NCBI GenBank assembly: GCA_021234155.1
Contig: JAJEKV010000021.1
Coordinates: 12,649,760 to 12,713,759, forward strand
Length of the DNA stretch: 64,000 bases
Source of the DNA: Isoetes taiwanensis
Taxonomy: Eukaryota > Streptophyta > Lycopodiopsida > Isoetales > Isoetaceae
Reading direction: 5' to 3'
Positions 23,590-35,480 of this stretch are shown piece after piece; positions within the stretch are counted from its first letter, which is position 1, and each line of letters starts with the position of its first letter. A program made the position numbers and the translations under genes. The notes below the pieces were generated by a model. That model was not told where the DNA came from and did not search any database. It worked only from the letters and a program-made list of their open reading frames with translations.

Positions 23590-25430
23590 GTGTCGGTCTC
23601 GTCGGTTCCCGCCCCAAAGCGTGCAAACATTGCTCACAACCTCAGTCCCTCATCACTATCGGGGGCCTTATCCGGCTCAACCTTCTCAACCGTACTTTCA
23701 TACCCCCTGAACATGCCTACATCCATCATTCTTCGGGCCATCGCCTCTTCCTTCGCAGAACCATCATCTCCCCGGGTGGGCATGGCTATCCACATGTCTC
23801 CTTTAAGCCTGCCGGAATATCCTTTTCCCTCGTTTCCCCTTTGCTCTTCTGTTTACAACCTTACGGATCTCAAAACCAATGCTCGGCTGCCGGTTTCTCT
23901 GGCGCGGTCCCCTTCATCGTGGTCCGTCGTGCACAATGCCAAATCCACCTCAACCTCAATATCCTCACTATCCGGTTCTGTCCCGGCACTTTCACATCTA
24001 CCTTTCGGACTTTGAAACCGACTTATCCCACCTTTGGCAACCACGAAGGCAAACCGCTAGACCAAAGTGCTTTCGGCCCACATGGAAGAATTTGAGGCTC
24101 TAGCTGTCCTAAATGGGCACGCGCAACCTCAACTGAAATTTCACATCTTTTCCACCACCGCTGCGTGGCTCTCCTCATCAATGGCTCATGTCAACAAAAG
24201 CCATTGGAAACAAGCCCTGGTCCGAAATCGCCTTTGCTTTTCTCTCTCATTCTGGGACCACGGATGATGATCAACTTCATCTCAAGCAACTCAATGAACT
24301 TCAACAAGAGCCCGCGAGTGCGGGATTTTTCGCGGATCGACTTCACATTACGCTAAGCAAGCTCAAGGAGTACCCTACACGAGCATTTTGGTGCGGTTTC
24401 TCCAAGGACTTCCTCCCGCTATTCGACTCATGATGAATACCTGCGTCCAAAAACTTTGGAGCGGGCTATCTCCTTGTCAATCACTCCGATCAATGTTTCC
24501 TCGAGGCGTGGCTCTTCAAGAGCTCCGTTCATTCCACCCGTCATGGTTCCACAAGCGGTACATTTCAACCTCAACACGCTAATCCACAGTAGCAGTCAAA
24601 TCTGGTGCCATATTTGCAAATATCAAGGCCATTTGGCCAATGAGTGCAACTCCACCAATGGCCGCCTCATTGCAAGCGATGCAACATGTGCAATCATGCC
24701 GCGGAAGAGTGCACTTTCGCACTCATCCCACACCGTTCCGCAACAAAATGGTTTATCAAGTACAAACCACACCTCAGCCCCAAAGCGCACTATCAAGTGA
24801 CCACCTCTTGAGTGCAGCCCGCATAACTCTATCGACAAGAACGGGAACAACCACGGGGATCCAACCAAGCGACCTCCTTTTGATCCTTCTAAAGCTCGGT
24901 GCTATCACCGCCAAGAATGGGGTCATACCACCACGGCGTGTCCTCAACTTCCCGCGGGTTCAGTTTTTGACTTTCCCGGTACCAATCGGACCACATCGGT
25001 CCGCCTCATGGCTTACCAACTCTCGGCTAGCTAATGGCAAACAAGGCCCACGACCAGTTCTTAGAAGCCCCCAAAGAGCCTCGGCAATCACGCTATCAAC
25101 CAGCTCCAGCAAATCAACCTCGGTTGGATCAACAAGCCCAAGAAGAAATTTTTCGGGCACTTAATCCTCCCGTCACGGTAGTCAAATTGGGTTGGTCTAG
25201 TTTCACGCCGCCCGGACCAAGGCATCACGCCCTTGACTATTATTCGGAAGGACACGCAACCCGCTTTGCGGTTGACACCCTTCCTCATGAGGGACGAAAA
25301 AAGGTTCACTTTGCACGACTTAGAAAAGCTCATGCCAAATGTCATGCCCAAAGTTCGCCAAAGCATTTTGAATCTCATGCAAGCTCTTGAAGGCCGCGAC
25401 ATTGGCAAATGTTCATGCCACCACTCGAGC
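23590..25430 (+). pseudogene. Gag remnant with zinc knuckles (element B)
   Basis: Frame-broken Gag. The best landmarks are knuckle CHICKYQGHLANEC (24608-24649) and CKRCNMCNHAAEEC at about 24670-24712. A third near 24899 reads CYHRQEWGHTTTAC, in which the second Cys is replaced by Arg. Pro/Ser-rich sequence precedes them. At least five frame changes are needed, so no Gag is made. Confidence 0.7.
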
Positions 25431-25697
25431 TCAACAAAGACAAGATCCACCTTCAACATCTCAACCTCCACGCTCGGACATATCCCACTATTGCCGTAGG
25501 GTTGACTTACTCAAAGAAGTTCTTTGCTTCCACCGCCACGCACTCCCCGCAGTGGAACCGGCGGATCCTTTTTCTCATGTACCTCTCGAACTCCAAAGAG
25601 GAGCTTGCCAAGATCAAAATTCCTTTAAGCTTGGCTACCATTTTAAAACTCGTCTCCGCTCTCAAGGACCGAGTTACCACTACCAATTTTGTTTTAG

Positions 25698-26040
25698 TTG
25701 GGAACGGCTACCTCTACACCCACGGTCCATGCAGCGGTGGGCAATCAGCAAGTCAACCATGTTCAAATCGATGGAGGTAGTGCGGTCAATCTCATCACGG
25801 ATAAACTCCGCAGAAAACAAATGGGCATCACACAACTCTTTCGTGCCCCATATGACATCAAATTGGCTAATGGCCATATCGCGAGACCTCAAGGCGTCAC
25901 ACCTATTCTTCACATCAACATTGGTGATCTCCGCTTCCCATGGAATTTGGAGTTTGGAAGGCTGGTGAAGATCCGGTGACTATGAAATCTTTGGTGGGCG
26001 GACCCTTTCTCCGCCCGGGCAAAAGTATCCATTCTTGGGC
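25698..26040 (+). pseudogene. Retropepsin remnant (element B)
   Basis: The frame contains VNHVQIDGGSAVNLITDKL, the DGGS-type active site typical of this plant lineage, followed by IKLANGHIARPQGV and PILHINIGDLRFP strands. The frame then breaks. Confidence 0.75.
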
Positions 26041-26699
26041 CACGGACCCGGTTAGTCATCACCGATGGTCATCTCAATGCCACCATGGACTTGCAAGCAG
26101 CGAGGATCATTTCATTGACAATGCGGAACCCTCTCTCATAATCGATTCTGAAGGCGCTTTCAGAATATTTATCAAGTTCAGGGCTACCCTGGCGTACGCC
26201 TCTGTCATCCTACCGAATATATCTTTGATCCTTGGGGCGAAATGACTCTTGATCGGGACCGGTATGGCTGCCTTGCTTGACCCCCTACGGCTCCTTGCAA
26301 TCGAATCCAACGCGTAGATCACTTTTTGGGCCGACACTTCAGCAACTCCTCGCTGATGTACACGCTAGTCATGAAGCAACCAACGCTAGATGACCGAGCA
26401 ACCTCTCTTTTTCACCACACAAAGTGCCGCGATCCGGTTATGCTCCAACCTCCTGCACACATTGTCCGGGATCTGAAGTCATTCCCCATATTCGGACTCA
26501 CGAAGTCGAGATTGTGGATGTTGGCAACAATCAACTTTGTCGCATTCGATTGCCAAACCTTCCAGGCTCCTTATCGTAGCGGGGCCGCCACGGCTGTTCA
26601 AAAAATTCAAACACATTTTCGCCACGAGTTACAAAGATCTTTGGGCATCAACAAAAGCTTGGGGAACTCACCATTCCTACCAAATCGATGATGCGACCC

Positions 26700-28020
26700 G
26701 ATTAGCAACGGCGATGGGCTCAACCCTAATTACCGCGTGATCGCGTCAAGGCGGAAATTGACAAACTCCTTGCTGCAGGGTTGATCTATGAGGTCAAACA
26801 TTCCGAATGGGTGAGCCCTATCGTCATTGCCCTTAAGCACAATGGTAAGATCCGGCGTCGTGTAGACTATCTGAAACTCAATCGGGCCACGGAGCGTGAT
26901 CATTTTCCACTTCCCTTCACAGACCAAGTTCTGGAGGAAGTGGCGGGACATGAGATGTACTCCTTTATGGATGGTTTCTCTGGCTACAATCAGATCTCCA
27001 TCAAAGAATCTGATCAACTCAAGACCACTTTCACCACCCCGTGGGGCACTTTTGCCTACAAGGTGGTTCCTTTTGGATTATCCAACTCTCCTTCAACATT
27101 TCAACGCATCATGCTCTCGGTTTTCATGATTTCATGAAGGAAAATCCCTTCTTGCAAATTTTTCAAGATGACTTCTCGCCCTCTGACTCCATGGCTGACC
27201 ATTTGGATAAATTGGAACTTCGTCTTTCGAAATGTGATGAGTCAGGCATTAGTCTCAATCACCGAAATGCACCTTTTTGGTCACTTCGGTGTTACGTTAG
27301 GCCATGTTGTCGCCAGGCGCAGAATCACCACCGATCCTCGCCAAAATCGTTTGTGTGCTCAAAGCTCAACCACCAGCCAATATCAAAGAGACACGCTCTT
27401 TCCGGGAAAGGTCAATTATTACTCCACCTTCATACCGGATCGCAGACCATTGCGGATCCCATTCATAAACTCACGGGTGACGAATCCACCTGGGCTTGGA
27501 ATTCCCAGGCGGAAGCTGCTTTCCAACAGCTGAAGCTTTTGCTTACTCAGGCACCGGTTCTTGTTCCTCCTCAATGGGACAAGCCCTTTCACGTTCATGT
27601 CGATGTCGGCGTTTGCTATTGGAGCTGTTCTCTCTCAAGAATATGATCGCTAATCGATAAACCAAATCGCTTCGCCGGTTAAAAACTCAATTCTGGCGGC
27701 GCCAACTATTCGCCCGCGGGCGTGAAGCTTTGGGTCTCATTTTCTGTGTCCAACGCTTCCGTCATTACCTTTTGGGCAGTCAAATCAAGTTCTTTGTGGA
27801 CCACCAAGCACTTCTCTATTTGATCAACAAATCCACGCCCACGGGCCGCATTGCTCGTTAGGTCCTTCTTCTCAAAATTTGCTCCTTTTGAAATCGTTCA
27901 TAAGGCGGGCACATCTCATGTTGTTCGGATTATCTTTCACGCATCCACACTGATGATCCTGCAACAGGGGTCTCAGATGCCTTTCCGGATGCTCAACTCT
28001 TTTTAGTCACGGCCACACCA
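26700..28020 (+). pseudogene. Reverse transcriptase and RNase H remnant (element B)
   Basis: The frame 26781-27137 has EWVSPIVIALKHNGKIRRR, VDYLKLN, FPLPF, MYSFMDGFSGYNQI and VVPFGLSNSPSTFQR. The catalytic box appears at about 27160 as FQDD in the next frame, then MADHLDKLELRLSKC. RNase H traces occur at about 27560-27850 (PPQWDKPFHVHVDV; FVDHQALLYLINKS-like). Several frameshifts. Confidence 0.82.
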
Positions 28021-28092
28021 CATTGGTTCCATGATTTTCAGCAGTACCTCCTCACAGGTGCTCTTCCACCCGAAGATGAAACGCTCTCTCAC

Positions 28093-29348
28093 ATGGCGAC
28101 AATCCGCCGCCATCAATTTCTCAGAGAGGTCCGTGACTACACCATGGTTGCGGACATCTCTACAAAAAGGGTAAGGACACCATCAGCCCGTATTTGTGTT
28201 CTACCTCATGAAGTTCCGGACATTGTTCGAGAAGCTCATCAAGGGCTAGGTGGTGGTCATTTTCATGGTGACACCACCGACGCGCAAAATTCTTCTTGCC
28301 GGGTATTATTGGCCCACGCTCTTCAAAGATGCTCACGCCCGCCCGCCGCGTGTGGACGCTTACCCGGCGGGTGGGGCGCCCCACGCCCGTGGCGCTCTTC
28401 CCTTGACGGTCGCCACGCCACTTCCCTTGACCAAATGGGGAATGGACTTTGTGGGACCTATAGACCCTCTCTGCGGCACACTCGTGCGATACATTCGGTT
28501 CTCCGACTCACGCCACCAAATGGGCGGAAGCTTGTGCACTTCCGGACAACAACTTTGCTGCAAAGCCACGGCTCGAGTCCTCTATCAACAAATTATCACG
28601 CTGATTCGGCTGCCCTACGGGCTGAGTCGGTGGACCGTGGTGTTCATTTCATCAATCATACTATCAAAGAGGCGGCCGGATTATCTCTTGATCCATCATC
28701 ACAAGAGCACACCTTACTATCCTCAAGGCAATGGGTTGGCGAGAAAGCACCAACAAAACTCGGTCACCATTCTCAAGAAAATTTGTGACGCTTCCCTTCT
28801 GATTGGCGGAACAAAACTTCCCTCTTGTTCTTTGGGCCTACAATACTTGTTTCAAGATTGCTACGGGTCACCTCCTTTTAAATTGGTTTATGGTCGGGAA
28901 GCTCTCATGCCCTTTGAATTCATCCTTCCAACACTCCGTTTTCAACTAGCTCTTTGCTCATAATCCACCGGTTTGCTCTCAAAGAACGGGTCTATCAATT
29001 AGAGCAGTTGGATGAACTTGGCCGGGATGCTTATATTCGTGTTCTTCATGGACCTTGATTTGCAAAAATCTTTACATGACAAGCGTTTGAAGACAAAAAC
29101 ATTCAAACAAGGAGTTCTTTATGATTCCAGGTACAAAAATTTTCCGGGTAAACTCAAGTTTCGTTGGCTTGGCCCTTATCAAATTGTTCAAGTGGTTAGA
29201 CCAAGTGTTTTCCAACTCATTTGAATTAGATGGCACTCCATTACCTACATTAGTTAATGGTTTTCGTCTCAAAGCATTTCAGCACACAGAAAGTGAACAT
29301 CCCAACACCGAGACAGTTCCAGAATCAAACACCACAGAAAGTGACTAG
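28093..29348 (+). pseudogene. Integrase remnant with terminal GPY-like module (element B)
   Basis: Landmarks in shifting frames: VLPHEVPDIVREAHQG, GGGHFHGDTT, LLAGYYWPTLFKDA, LTKWGMDFVGPIDP at about 28428, TPYYPQGNGLARKHQQ at about 28710, and GSPPFKLVYGREALMPFE. A C-terminal module GKLKFRWLGPYQIVQVV lies at about 29148-29200. This matches Ty3 integrase order. No chromodomain is visible. Confidence 0.8.
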
Positions 29349-30129
29349 AAAGGCGGTAGATTATATTATAGTGGAGATTTTTACAAAATGTGGGTAGCCC
29401 GGCTATTTCCGCTATAGGCGCGCCCTATATACACAAAAGCGGGCTCGAGCCCTATCTACTAAGTCCTAAGAGGAAAAACCCTCTACTCGGGTTGGAGCAG
29501 AGGTGATGAGAGGAGGAGATGGTAGAGGTTGCTCCGGATCAGTAGCAGTGCGAGAACCACCTCCATCCCGTTGGTCTTGGTCGGGATGTTCAGCCATCCG
29601 GCACACACCAGCCGTCCATGCGAATACCCGCGGTTGTGGCAGCGCCAGAAGATCGAACAATTCATCTTACAAGTGATCCACTCGGCGGTTAAAATCGGCA
29701 TGGTGCAATCTTCGTTAAAGCCGGCCGGCCGCCATCTTGGCGCCATCGGATGCCGCCGTTTCACTCGGTTCGTCTTATATATAATGGCCGAGGAACTCCT
29801 TGTCGGCGTGGACCAATCACACAAATCGCCAGCGTGTTTGCAATGCAAGGTCAATTTCTAATATGAGAATCTGTTCTCCGCCGCATATCTAGCCATGGTA
29901 CCTTCGACACATTCCTTTTAATGATATCCCACTTCGAAGTTGCCAGCATTGAATGCCATTCCTTCTTTCCACGCCCGTCGAACATTAATGGGTGTCCTTT
30001 GCCATCTGTCACATCCGATCTTTCTTTCACGTCTCATCCTCACCGTTCATTGCTTCTCCCTTACGTTTTTGGGGACTTAGCCAAATTTTTGCCTCTCAAT
30101 CCCCTTCTTCGCATCTTTTGACATCCGCA
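29349..30129. other. Spacer between integrase and extra ORF of element B
   Basis: A purine-rich TATAGTGGAGATTT stretch is followed by a GC-richer region with GGCGCGCCCTATATACAC, TATA-like (about 29416-29433). This could be a promoter for the downstream extra ORF; inference only. Confidence 0.3.
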
Positions 30130-31200
30130 TCATCAACGGTTCCTGTTTCGCACTCTTCATACCTCTTCACCTCCAGTTGTGCGCCCTAAAACAAACCTTT
30201 TCGTTCCTCTGCGCCTTCATCCTCGCGTGCTTTCGACTTTTCGTCTTCCGCCTTTGGCATCTCTTTTTCGATTACGCAAATCATTCCCATGGCTGCCCCA
30301 AGATTTTCTACACTTCAAGCTACCGCTCCCAAGGATCGGCTCTTTTGCATCTCAGTATCCTTCTTGGCGCTTCACTTTCCGCGTGAAGCCCTTGTTGGCC
30401 CCAATAAAGAAGTTATTTGAACGACACCAGCTTTTGAATTTTCTCAAATGGAACTTCCGGCTCCAAATCACGCCCGATTCGCGGCAATTCATCGCCAATA
30501 TTGTTAATGACCGCATAAGGGTACACCATCGTGGTCGATGGCACCACTATTTCATTGACTCAACACTTGATTTCTGAGGTATTTCATATTCCCTTGCACA
30601 CTCCTTGTGTATCATGGTGCGCTATACGGGATATTGATGTCCGCGAGTTTGGCGCCACGCTTATCACGCCAATGTCCATCGCCCGACCAATATCGACAAG
30701 CCTCATGAGACCTTTGTGAAATTTTTGTGGCGCAAATTCTGGGGGTATTCTATCAAGAACACCCATATCAATAAGCCTTTCTATAACCTGGTCCTTCTTG
30801 CTACACACTCCAAGCACCACATAGATTGGCCCCAAATGATGTTCTATCGTCTTCTCCAAGAAATGGACCGCCTTGAGGTACCACTTCCATTTCTGAAGTT
30901 TTACGTGGGAGGGCACTTTCAAGCCCTCATCCGTCATTACTTCCCTCCCACACCACCAAATTCTCATACTTCCACTCGGCTCCCTTCCGGTCAATCACCA
31001 AGTTGGCACATCACGCCCATCTTCCCCGGTCATGACCCACATCACACTCATGTCTTTGTCTCTTCCTCCGCTACACCATCCACTTCACATCATTTTTCCC
31101 AAACCTCCCACACCGCAACAGCGGCCGGTTCCACCACCACAACACCCTCGGCAATTGTTGTATCAAGATCGCCCGGGATGCTCAAGCCGGGCTGCACTTA
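30130..31200 (+). pseudogene. Extra-ORF part 1: plant transposon protein (Transposase_32-like) remnant
   Basis: Between integrase and 3' LTR, same strand as pol. Frames 30179-30577 and 30531-30719 join around RGRWHHYFIDSTL and HLISEVFHIPLHTPC. A further frame at 30716-31201 has KPFYNLVLLATHSKHHIDW and FYRLLQEMDRLEVPLPF. The pattern (V.RG.W..., I...F.IP, then a helical ...H...W) resembles the putative plant transposon protein domain found in many plant retroelement-linked ORFs; this match is from memory. The tail (30950-31190) is Ser/Thr/Pro-rich. Confidence 0.45.
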
Positions 31201-31309
31201 AGTTCTGAGGAATCCCAAGGCGCTCTTATGAGCGGGTTCAACGGGCACTTTCGAGGCCTACGATGCGTCCAACAAGACCTTCAAAGCCGCCTTTGCCCAA
31301 GTTGCAACT

Positions 31310-32236
31310 TTGGAGGCCAAACTTCAAGACAAGCATGAAGCTCTCTTACAGGCTCATGCGGATCTCAAGAGTACACAAGCTCAAGTCAGCCAACTCGCAG
31401 ATCAGCAGGCTCAGCTCCAGTCCGAAATTCAGACTCTATTGGAGCACAACAAGTCCAAAGCTGCTCTCCTGAGTACCAAGGATGAAGATATTGCTAAACT
31501 CAATGCCTTGTACTCGGAACTGTGTGAAAACTTCCGCACTCAAGTTCAAAATCTTTCAGCCCGAGACGCTCAAGTTGCCTCCTTGACGGCTCAGCTTTCT
31601 ACACAGACCTCTCAGATCACCTCTCTTCAAGATCAGCTTACAGAGGTGCAGAAACAGAAAATACTCGATGACGCGGAGATTGCCGTGCTTCGTCTCAATA
31701 CACCGGGGAAATCTTCCTCCCAGGTCAATCCTTCTCAGAAGCGGGTCCGTGACCAGTCACGCCTCCTACTTGAAAAGGAAAATAGGATCCGTGATCTCGA
31801 ACAACAGCTGCAGCAAGCTATTCAGTCTGCTGATGAGGCTCAAACCAAACTTGACGCCCAGACTTCAATTCTTCACAGAATGCCAGTGGACTTCCCAGCT
31901 CCCTCCTGCTATCATGATTATGTGGTTGCTCGACGCCACCTCTTCCTTTCAAAGTGGCACGCGGTGATGGACTGTGGATATCCCATCGGCGGTGCTGATT
32001 TTTCGGATTTGGCCGAACTCTCCATTGAAGACAAAGGGTTGTGTTGTGCCCTTGTTGTCTTTGATCTCATACAACATCGGCCGATCCCGACTTTCTCACT
32101 TTTTGCGTGGTTCAGCCCATGGCTTATATTTTTCATGATTTCTATCCGGGTGATACACGGGGAAAATTTTGGCAATGGGCCACGCCCGGTTATTCCAGGT
32201 GGTGACCCCGCTGCGCCAATGGGTGCTTCGGGATAA
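31310..32236 (+). CDS. Extra-ORF part 2: long coiled-coil protein (element B)
   Basis: A 308-codon frame, open without ATG at its start. Residues 1-195 are almost pure heptad coiled coil rich in Gln, Ala, Leu (QAHADLKSTQAQVSQLADQQ, then AQVASLTAQLSTQTSQITSL and EKENRIRDLEQQLQQAIQSA). It then changes to a globular-looking C-terminal part with PAPSCYHDYVVARRHLF and FSDLAELSIEDKG. It probably continues the Transposase_32-like part upstream as one ancestral protein of about 1000 residues. Function unknown; oligomerisation is suggested by the coil. It overlaps no other credible gene. Confidence 0.55.
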   Translation: MEAKLQDKHEALLQAHADLKSTQAQVSQLADQQAQLQSEIQTLLEHNKSKAALLSTKDEDIAKLNALYSELCENFRTQVQNLSARDAQVASLTAQLSTQTSQITSLQDQLTEVQKQKILDDAEIAVLRLNTPGKSSSQVNPSQKRVRDQSRLLLEKENRIRDLEQQLQQAIQSADEAQTKLDAQTSILHRMPVDFPAPSCYHDYVVARRHLFLSKWHAVMDCGYPIGGADFSDLAELSIEDKGLCCALVVFDLIQHRPIPTFSLFAWFSPWLIFFMISIRVIHGENFGNGPRPVIPGGDPAAPMGASG

Positions 32237-32287
32237 CAATCCATATCTTGCGGATCCCGCCGGACCACAACTTTTCATCGAGAGTAC

Positions 32288-33272
32288 ATGCCCGAGCTTG
32301 CCAATCATTTATCTCTCTCGGGTAAGCGAAGCGGCTGCAACAAATTAGGAAGTATCCGGGACATCCAGAAGATCTTCCCTATGCACAAGTCTATATGCAG
32401 CACCTCGCCGGGTTACAATCGATTCTGTGCTCTTTTGGATAGCAAGGCGGTCCCCCACGGGATGGGATAGCCCTCCTGTCAACTCTCGACTCTCTGCTTC
32501 TCTTTGGGATCGTTGGTGTCGGGCACTTGATCCAGATCTTGTCGATCAATTCAGTGGAGCTTTCAAGAACCCACGCCCACGGGCATGGTTCCTTCTCCCT
32601 ATGCTTCCCCGGGTGTACCTCCACGCCTGGGTTCCCGACTTCGATTGGCGCCTTCCTTTTTGGACCAAGGTCATGGATGGTCATGCGGTGGACACCACCT
32701 CGGATCTCGACGGATCTCCGGTGGGATCCACGTTTTGTTCGCCGATCACATTGGGAAGAAGGTGCTACTCGGACAACACCACCAATTGGATCTACATTGC
32801 TAATGGCGTGGTTGGCAAACGACCCGCGCAGATCGCGCTTCATGGTCTCAACACCTTCTTGCGAAGCGCCTCCACCTCACGATCCTTACGTCCATCTTCA
32901 AAGCGGGATTTTTGCGCTGCCCTCAAATGCATTTTGCTAAGCTCCTTAAATCGGTCGGCGTCCCATTTTTCATCGCAATCCAAATGCTGTCGGTGCCTTT
33001 GGCCTTCAGACCTGTCTCCTCATGGAGTGTCAGTACATTTCTTCAGATGCCCACGCCGCGCACTTGAAGACATGGTGCAGCTCGTTTTCTTATTGATGCT
33101 GATCCCGCCCTTGGCCAAGACACTCCTCAAGCTCTTCAATCACGCCAAGATCTCATCAGCCAGCACCATACCATAATGGGGCCCCCTCCTCCCGTGAGGA
33201 TCACTTTCAGGACCGATGGCTTCCCCGCCCTCCGAAATGCTTCCTCCTTTTCTTCACTCTGAGTGTCGTTTG
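32288..33272 (+). pseudogene. Extra-ORF part 3: C-terminal remnant (element B)
   Basis: Frame 32427-33176 contains LWDRWCRALDPDLVDQF, YLHAWVPDFDWRLPFW and IYIANGVVGKRP and looks protein-like up to about 32830, then degrades. It lies right before the polypurine tract. No family recognised. Confidence 0.35.
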
Positions 33273-33284
33273 GTGGGGGGGAGT
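33273..33284 (+). other. Polypurine tract of element B
   Basis: GGTGGGGGGGAG stands immediately before the TGTTAG start of the 3' LTR, the expected plus-strand primer. Confidence 0.8.
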
Positions 33285-33886
33285 GTTAGTCCTGTGCCTC
33301 TTGGTACAGGACTATTCATGCATACGTCAGACCAGGTCAAGCTCAAAGATCCTCGATCCAACCACGGGTCGGACATCCAAGCCTCCACGAGGAAGACTAT
33401 AAGCGGCCAGGCCCACGCTTGATCAAAGCCTTTTGGTCGTCCAAGAGGCGCCCGCTTCGGACAAGTGATGCCCGTCTGCTCACCGCCCAGCGTCGGCGGG
33501 GCGTGATTCTAGGCACTTCAAGAGGCACCGCCAACATTCCTGCAAATCAGGCCTCCTTCCAGGAGTCGGCACCGAGATCAGTCCGAGTGTCTATATTGGG
33601 CCCAAGGCCATTGTACTATATATATGAGTAGAGTTAGCTCATAAGTTTTTTTGAGATGAGTTTTGAGTCTTGTCTCCTTTCAGTTTTCTCTCTATTGCGA
33701 GAGCTCATGTATTTTCATCATTGATATCAAGGAAGCTTATCATCTTTCTCTCATTTGTTCTGTTCTCTTCTTTTCCTTCTCTTTCAGCAAATCCCGCGTG
33801 ACATAGTCCCCCGGACTCTCCTGTTAGATCCACGGGTCCTCACAGAGGGCTGTCTTCCAGGAGTTCCCGAACCCAGACCCCAAACA
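33285..33886 (+). repeat. 3' LTR of element B
   Basis: 602 bp from TGTTAGTCCTG to CCCCAAACA, followed by the TACGT target duplication. It carries a TATATATATGAG TATA-like motif at about 33617. Its near-identical words at the relic LTR (7487-8858, minus strand) show a multi-copy family. Confidence 0.9.
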
Positions 33887-33891
33887 TACGT

Positions 33892-35297
33892 TATCTACAA
33901 CAGTGTGGAATGACCCGGCAATACCAGAAAAGGAAAAAATCTGAAGCATCTAACTTAGCTGGACAAAACGTACTATAGATTATGTCTGTCATCCTTGCTC
34001 ATGGGCCATACTCATCTTCTCCATATTCTTTCTATCTATTTTCTAGTAATCTTCTTTGTCTTGTCTTGTCTCGTTCCAATTTTATGTCTCTAGTCTAATA
34101 TACTCTAATATTGCATATAGATCTAGACCCTTGCGTGGGAAAATGTACAATCATGTCATTACTCAGAGTATATATATGCTCTAGAGTCGTTTTTACAATT
34201 TCAATTTGGTCCCTCATCGAGCAATATCGCGATGGCATCTAACCACAGATGTGCATTTGAAAATGCAATTTGAAACCGTGGCCCCATGAGTCATCATATG
34301 TGGTTGTAATGCTGCATGTTCACACACTACAAGAGAATACTTCACCAATATATAAGCATTCAACTAATGTTACTGTTCATATGCTGGCATCTAGATGGGG
34401 TATAGTTGATGATGTTTATAATACCTTGCTTTCTGCATAATCCAAGGGTATGATATTAAACTCACCACATCCAAAGTCATGAGTTCATGTAATGCATTTA
34501 ATGTTGCCTGATGCATCTAGATTGACTTTCTTTGTGGTATGCTTAATGTTGCATGATGAATAAAATAACTTATATCCTTATAGTAACAACATCATGTATA
34601 ACATCATTAGCATTCCCGACAAAACTGTTGATGTTAATACTAGTAGCAATGCTACAACAGAGCTGCAGAACGTCCTCTGGTAACGGGTCAAACCTAATGT
34701 GTTAATCCGGCTGTTGTACATCATGTTTGAATTCCACCTCAAGCAGCCTTTTTGACCAAAATAGGGTTTGGCAACTTCCACCAATGTCAGATGATAGTAA
34801 GAAAACATGGGAACATAAAACTCAATGTGGTTCTATGATAAACATACAAATATCTCCAATTTTAGCAAGGTTTAGGTCACTTTATGCTAGAAATATCGAA
34901 GAAGGAAGTTCTGGACTGGTGCAGAAACTGCCAAATTCTCCAATATTTGAGCAATCATCACAAGGTATAGGTGACCCCATTGGCCTTGAAATTCTCAGAG
35001 ATCATTAAGAAATAAGTGAAGACTCAAATGATAGTGGTATATTATAAAATTGAAATTTCTTTTGTGAATTACATGGGTTTAAGCGGCAGAGGTCATGTGG
35101 GCCAGTTCTGGTCCATGGATCAGGAATGGTCCCAGGGACAGTTCTAGTGTTAATAACTGATAAGGACTGAAAAATTATTGACGAAAAAAGTTATTATCTC
35201 ATGGGCCCAACATTATATAAACCATTAGTTAAGGAAAGATAAAGATAAGATGCCAAGATTTGCAAGATGTCTCTAGAGATAACACTAGAAGATGGAG
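33892..35297. other. Intergenic; one weak exon-like stretch
   Basis: The first bases finish the TTA flank of the Harbinger-like element. A plus-strand frame at 34727-35008 (KTWEHKTQCGSMINIQIS, then LARFRSLYARNIEEGSSG) lacks ATG and splice support. No other structure seen. Confidence 0.35.
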
Positions 35298-35480
35298 GAC
35301 ATTTTGGATGAAGGAGAGTGTTTGGAGGAAGTTTGGATGTGTGTGACCAAGTATCTATAGCGCCTCAACAGGATATCTCGAACATTTTGGATGAAGGAGA
35401 GTGCTTCAAAGAAGCTTGGATGTGTGTGACCAAGTATCTATAGCGCACCAATCAGAGATCTCGAATTTTCATGAACCTAG
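35298..35480. repeat. Tandem duplication, two units of about 95 bp
   Basis: Both units contain ACATTTTGGATGAAGGAGAG and GTGACCAAGTATCTATAGCG at the same spacing. Confidence 0.8.

Larger units (their letters stand above)
22796..33886 (+). mobile_element. Complete Ty3/gypsy (Tat-like) element B, 11.1 kb, with target duplication
   Basis: LTRs at 22796-23377 and 33285-33886 both begin TGTTAGTC, and the 3' LTR ends CCCCAAACA. TACGT flanks the element on both sides (22791-22795 and 33887-33891). Internal order is gag with knuckles, protease, RT, RNase H, integrase, then about 3.9 kb of additional plus-strand coding-like sequence before a GGTGGGGGGGAG polypurine tract and the 3' LTR. An extra ORF between integrase and 3' LTR is a known trait of some Tat-lineage plant elements. 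Frameshifts throughout indicate a decayed copy; the LTRs differ by small indels, so the insertion is not recent. Confidence 0.9.

Noticed and set aside
32391-32843. Minus-strand 150-codon ORF
   Set aside because: Shadow of the plus-strand extra ORF of element B; no domain.
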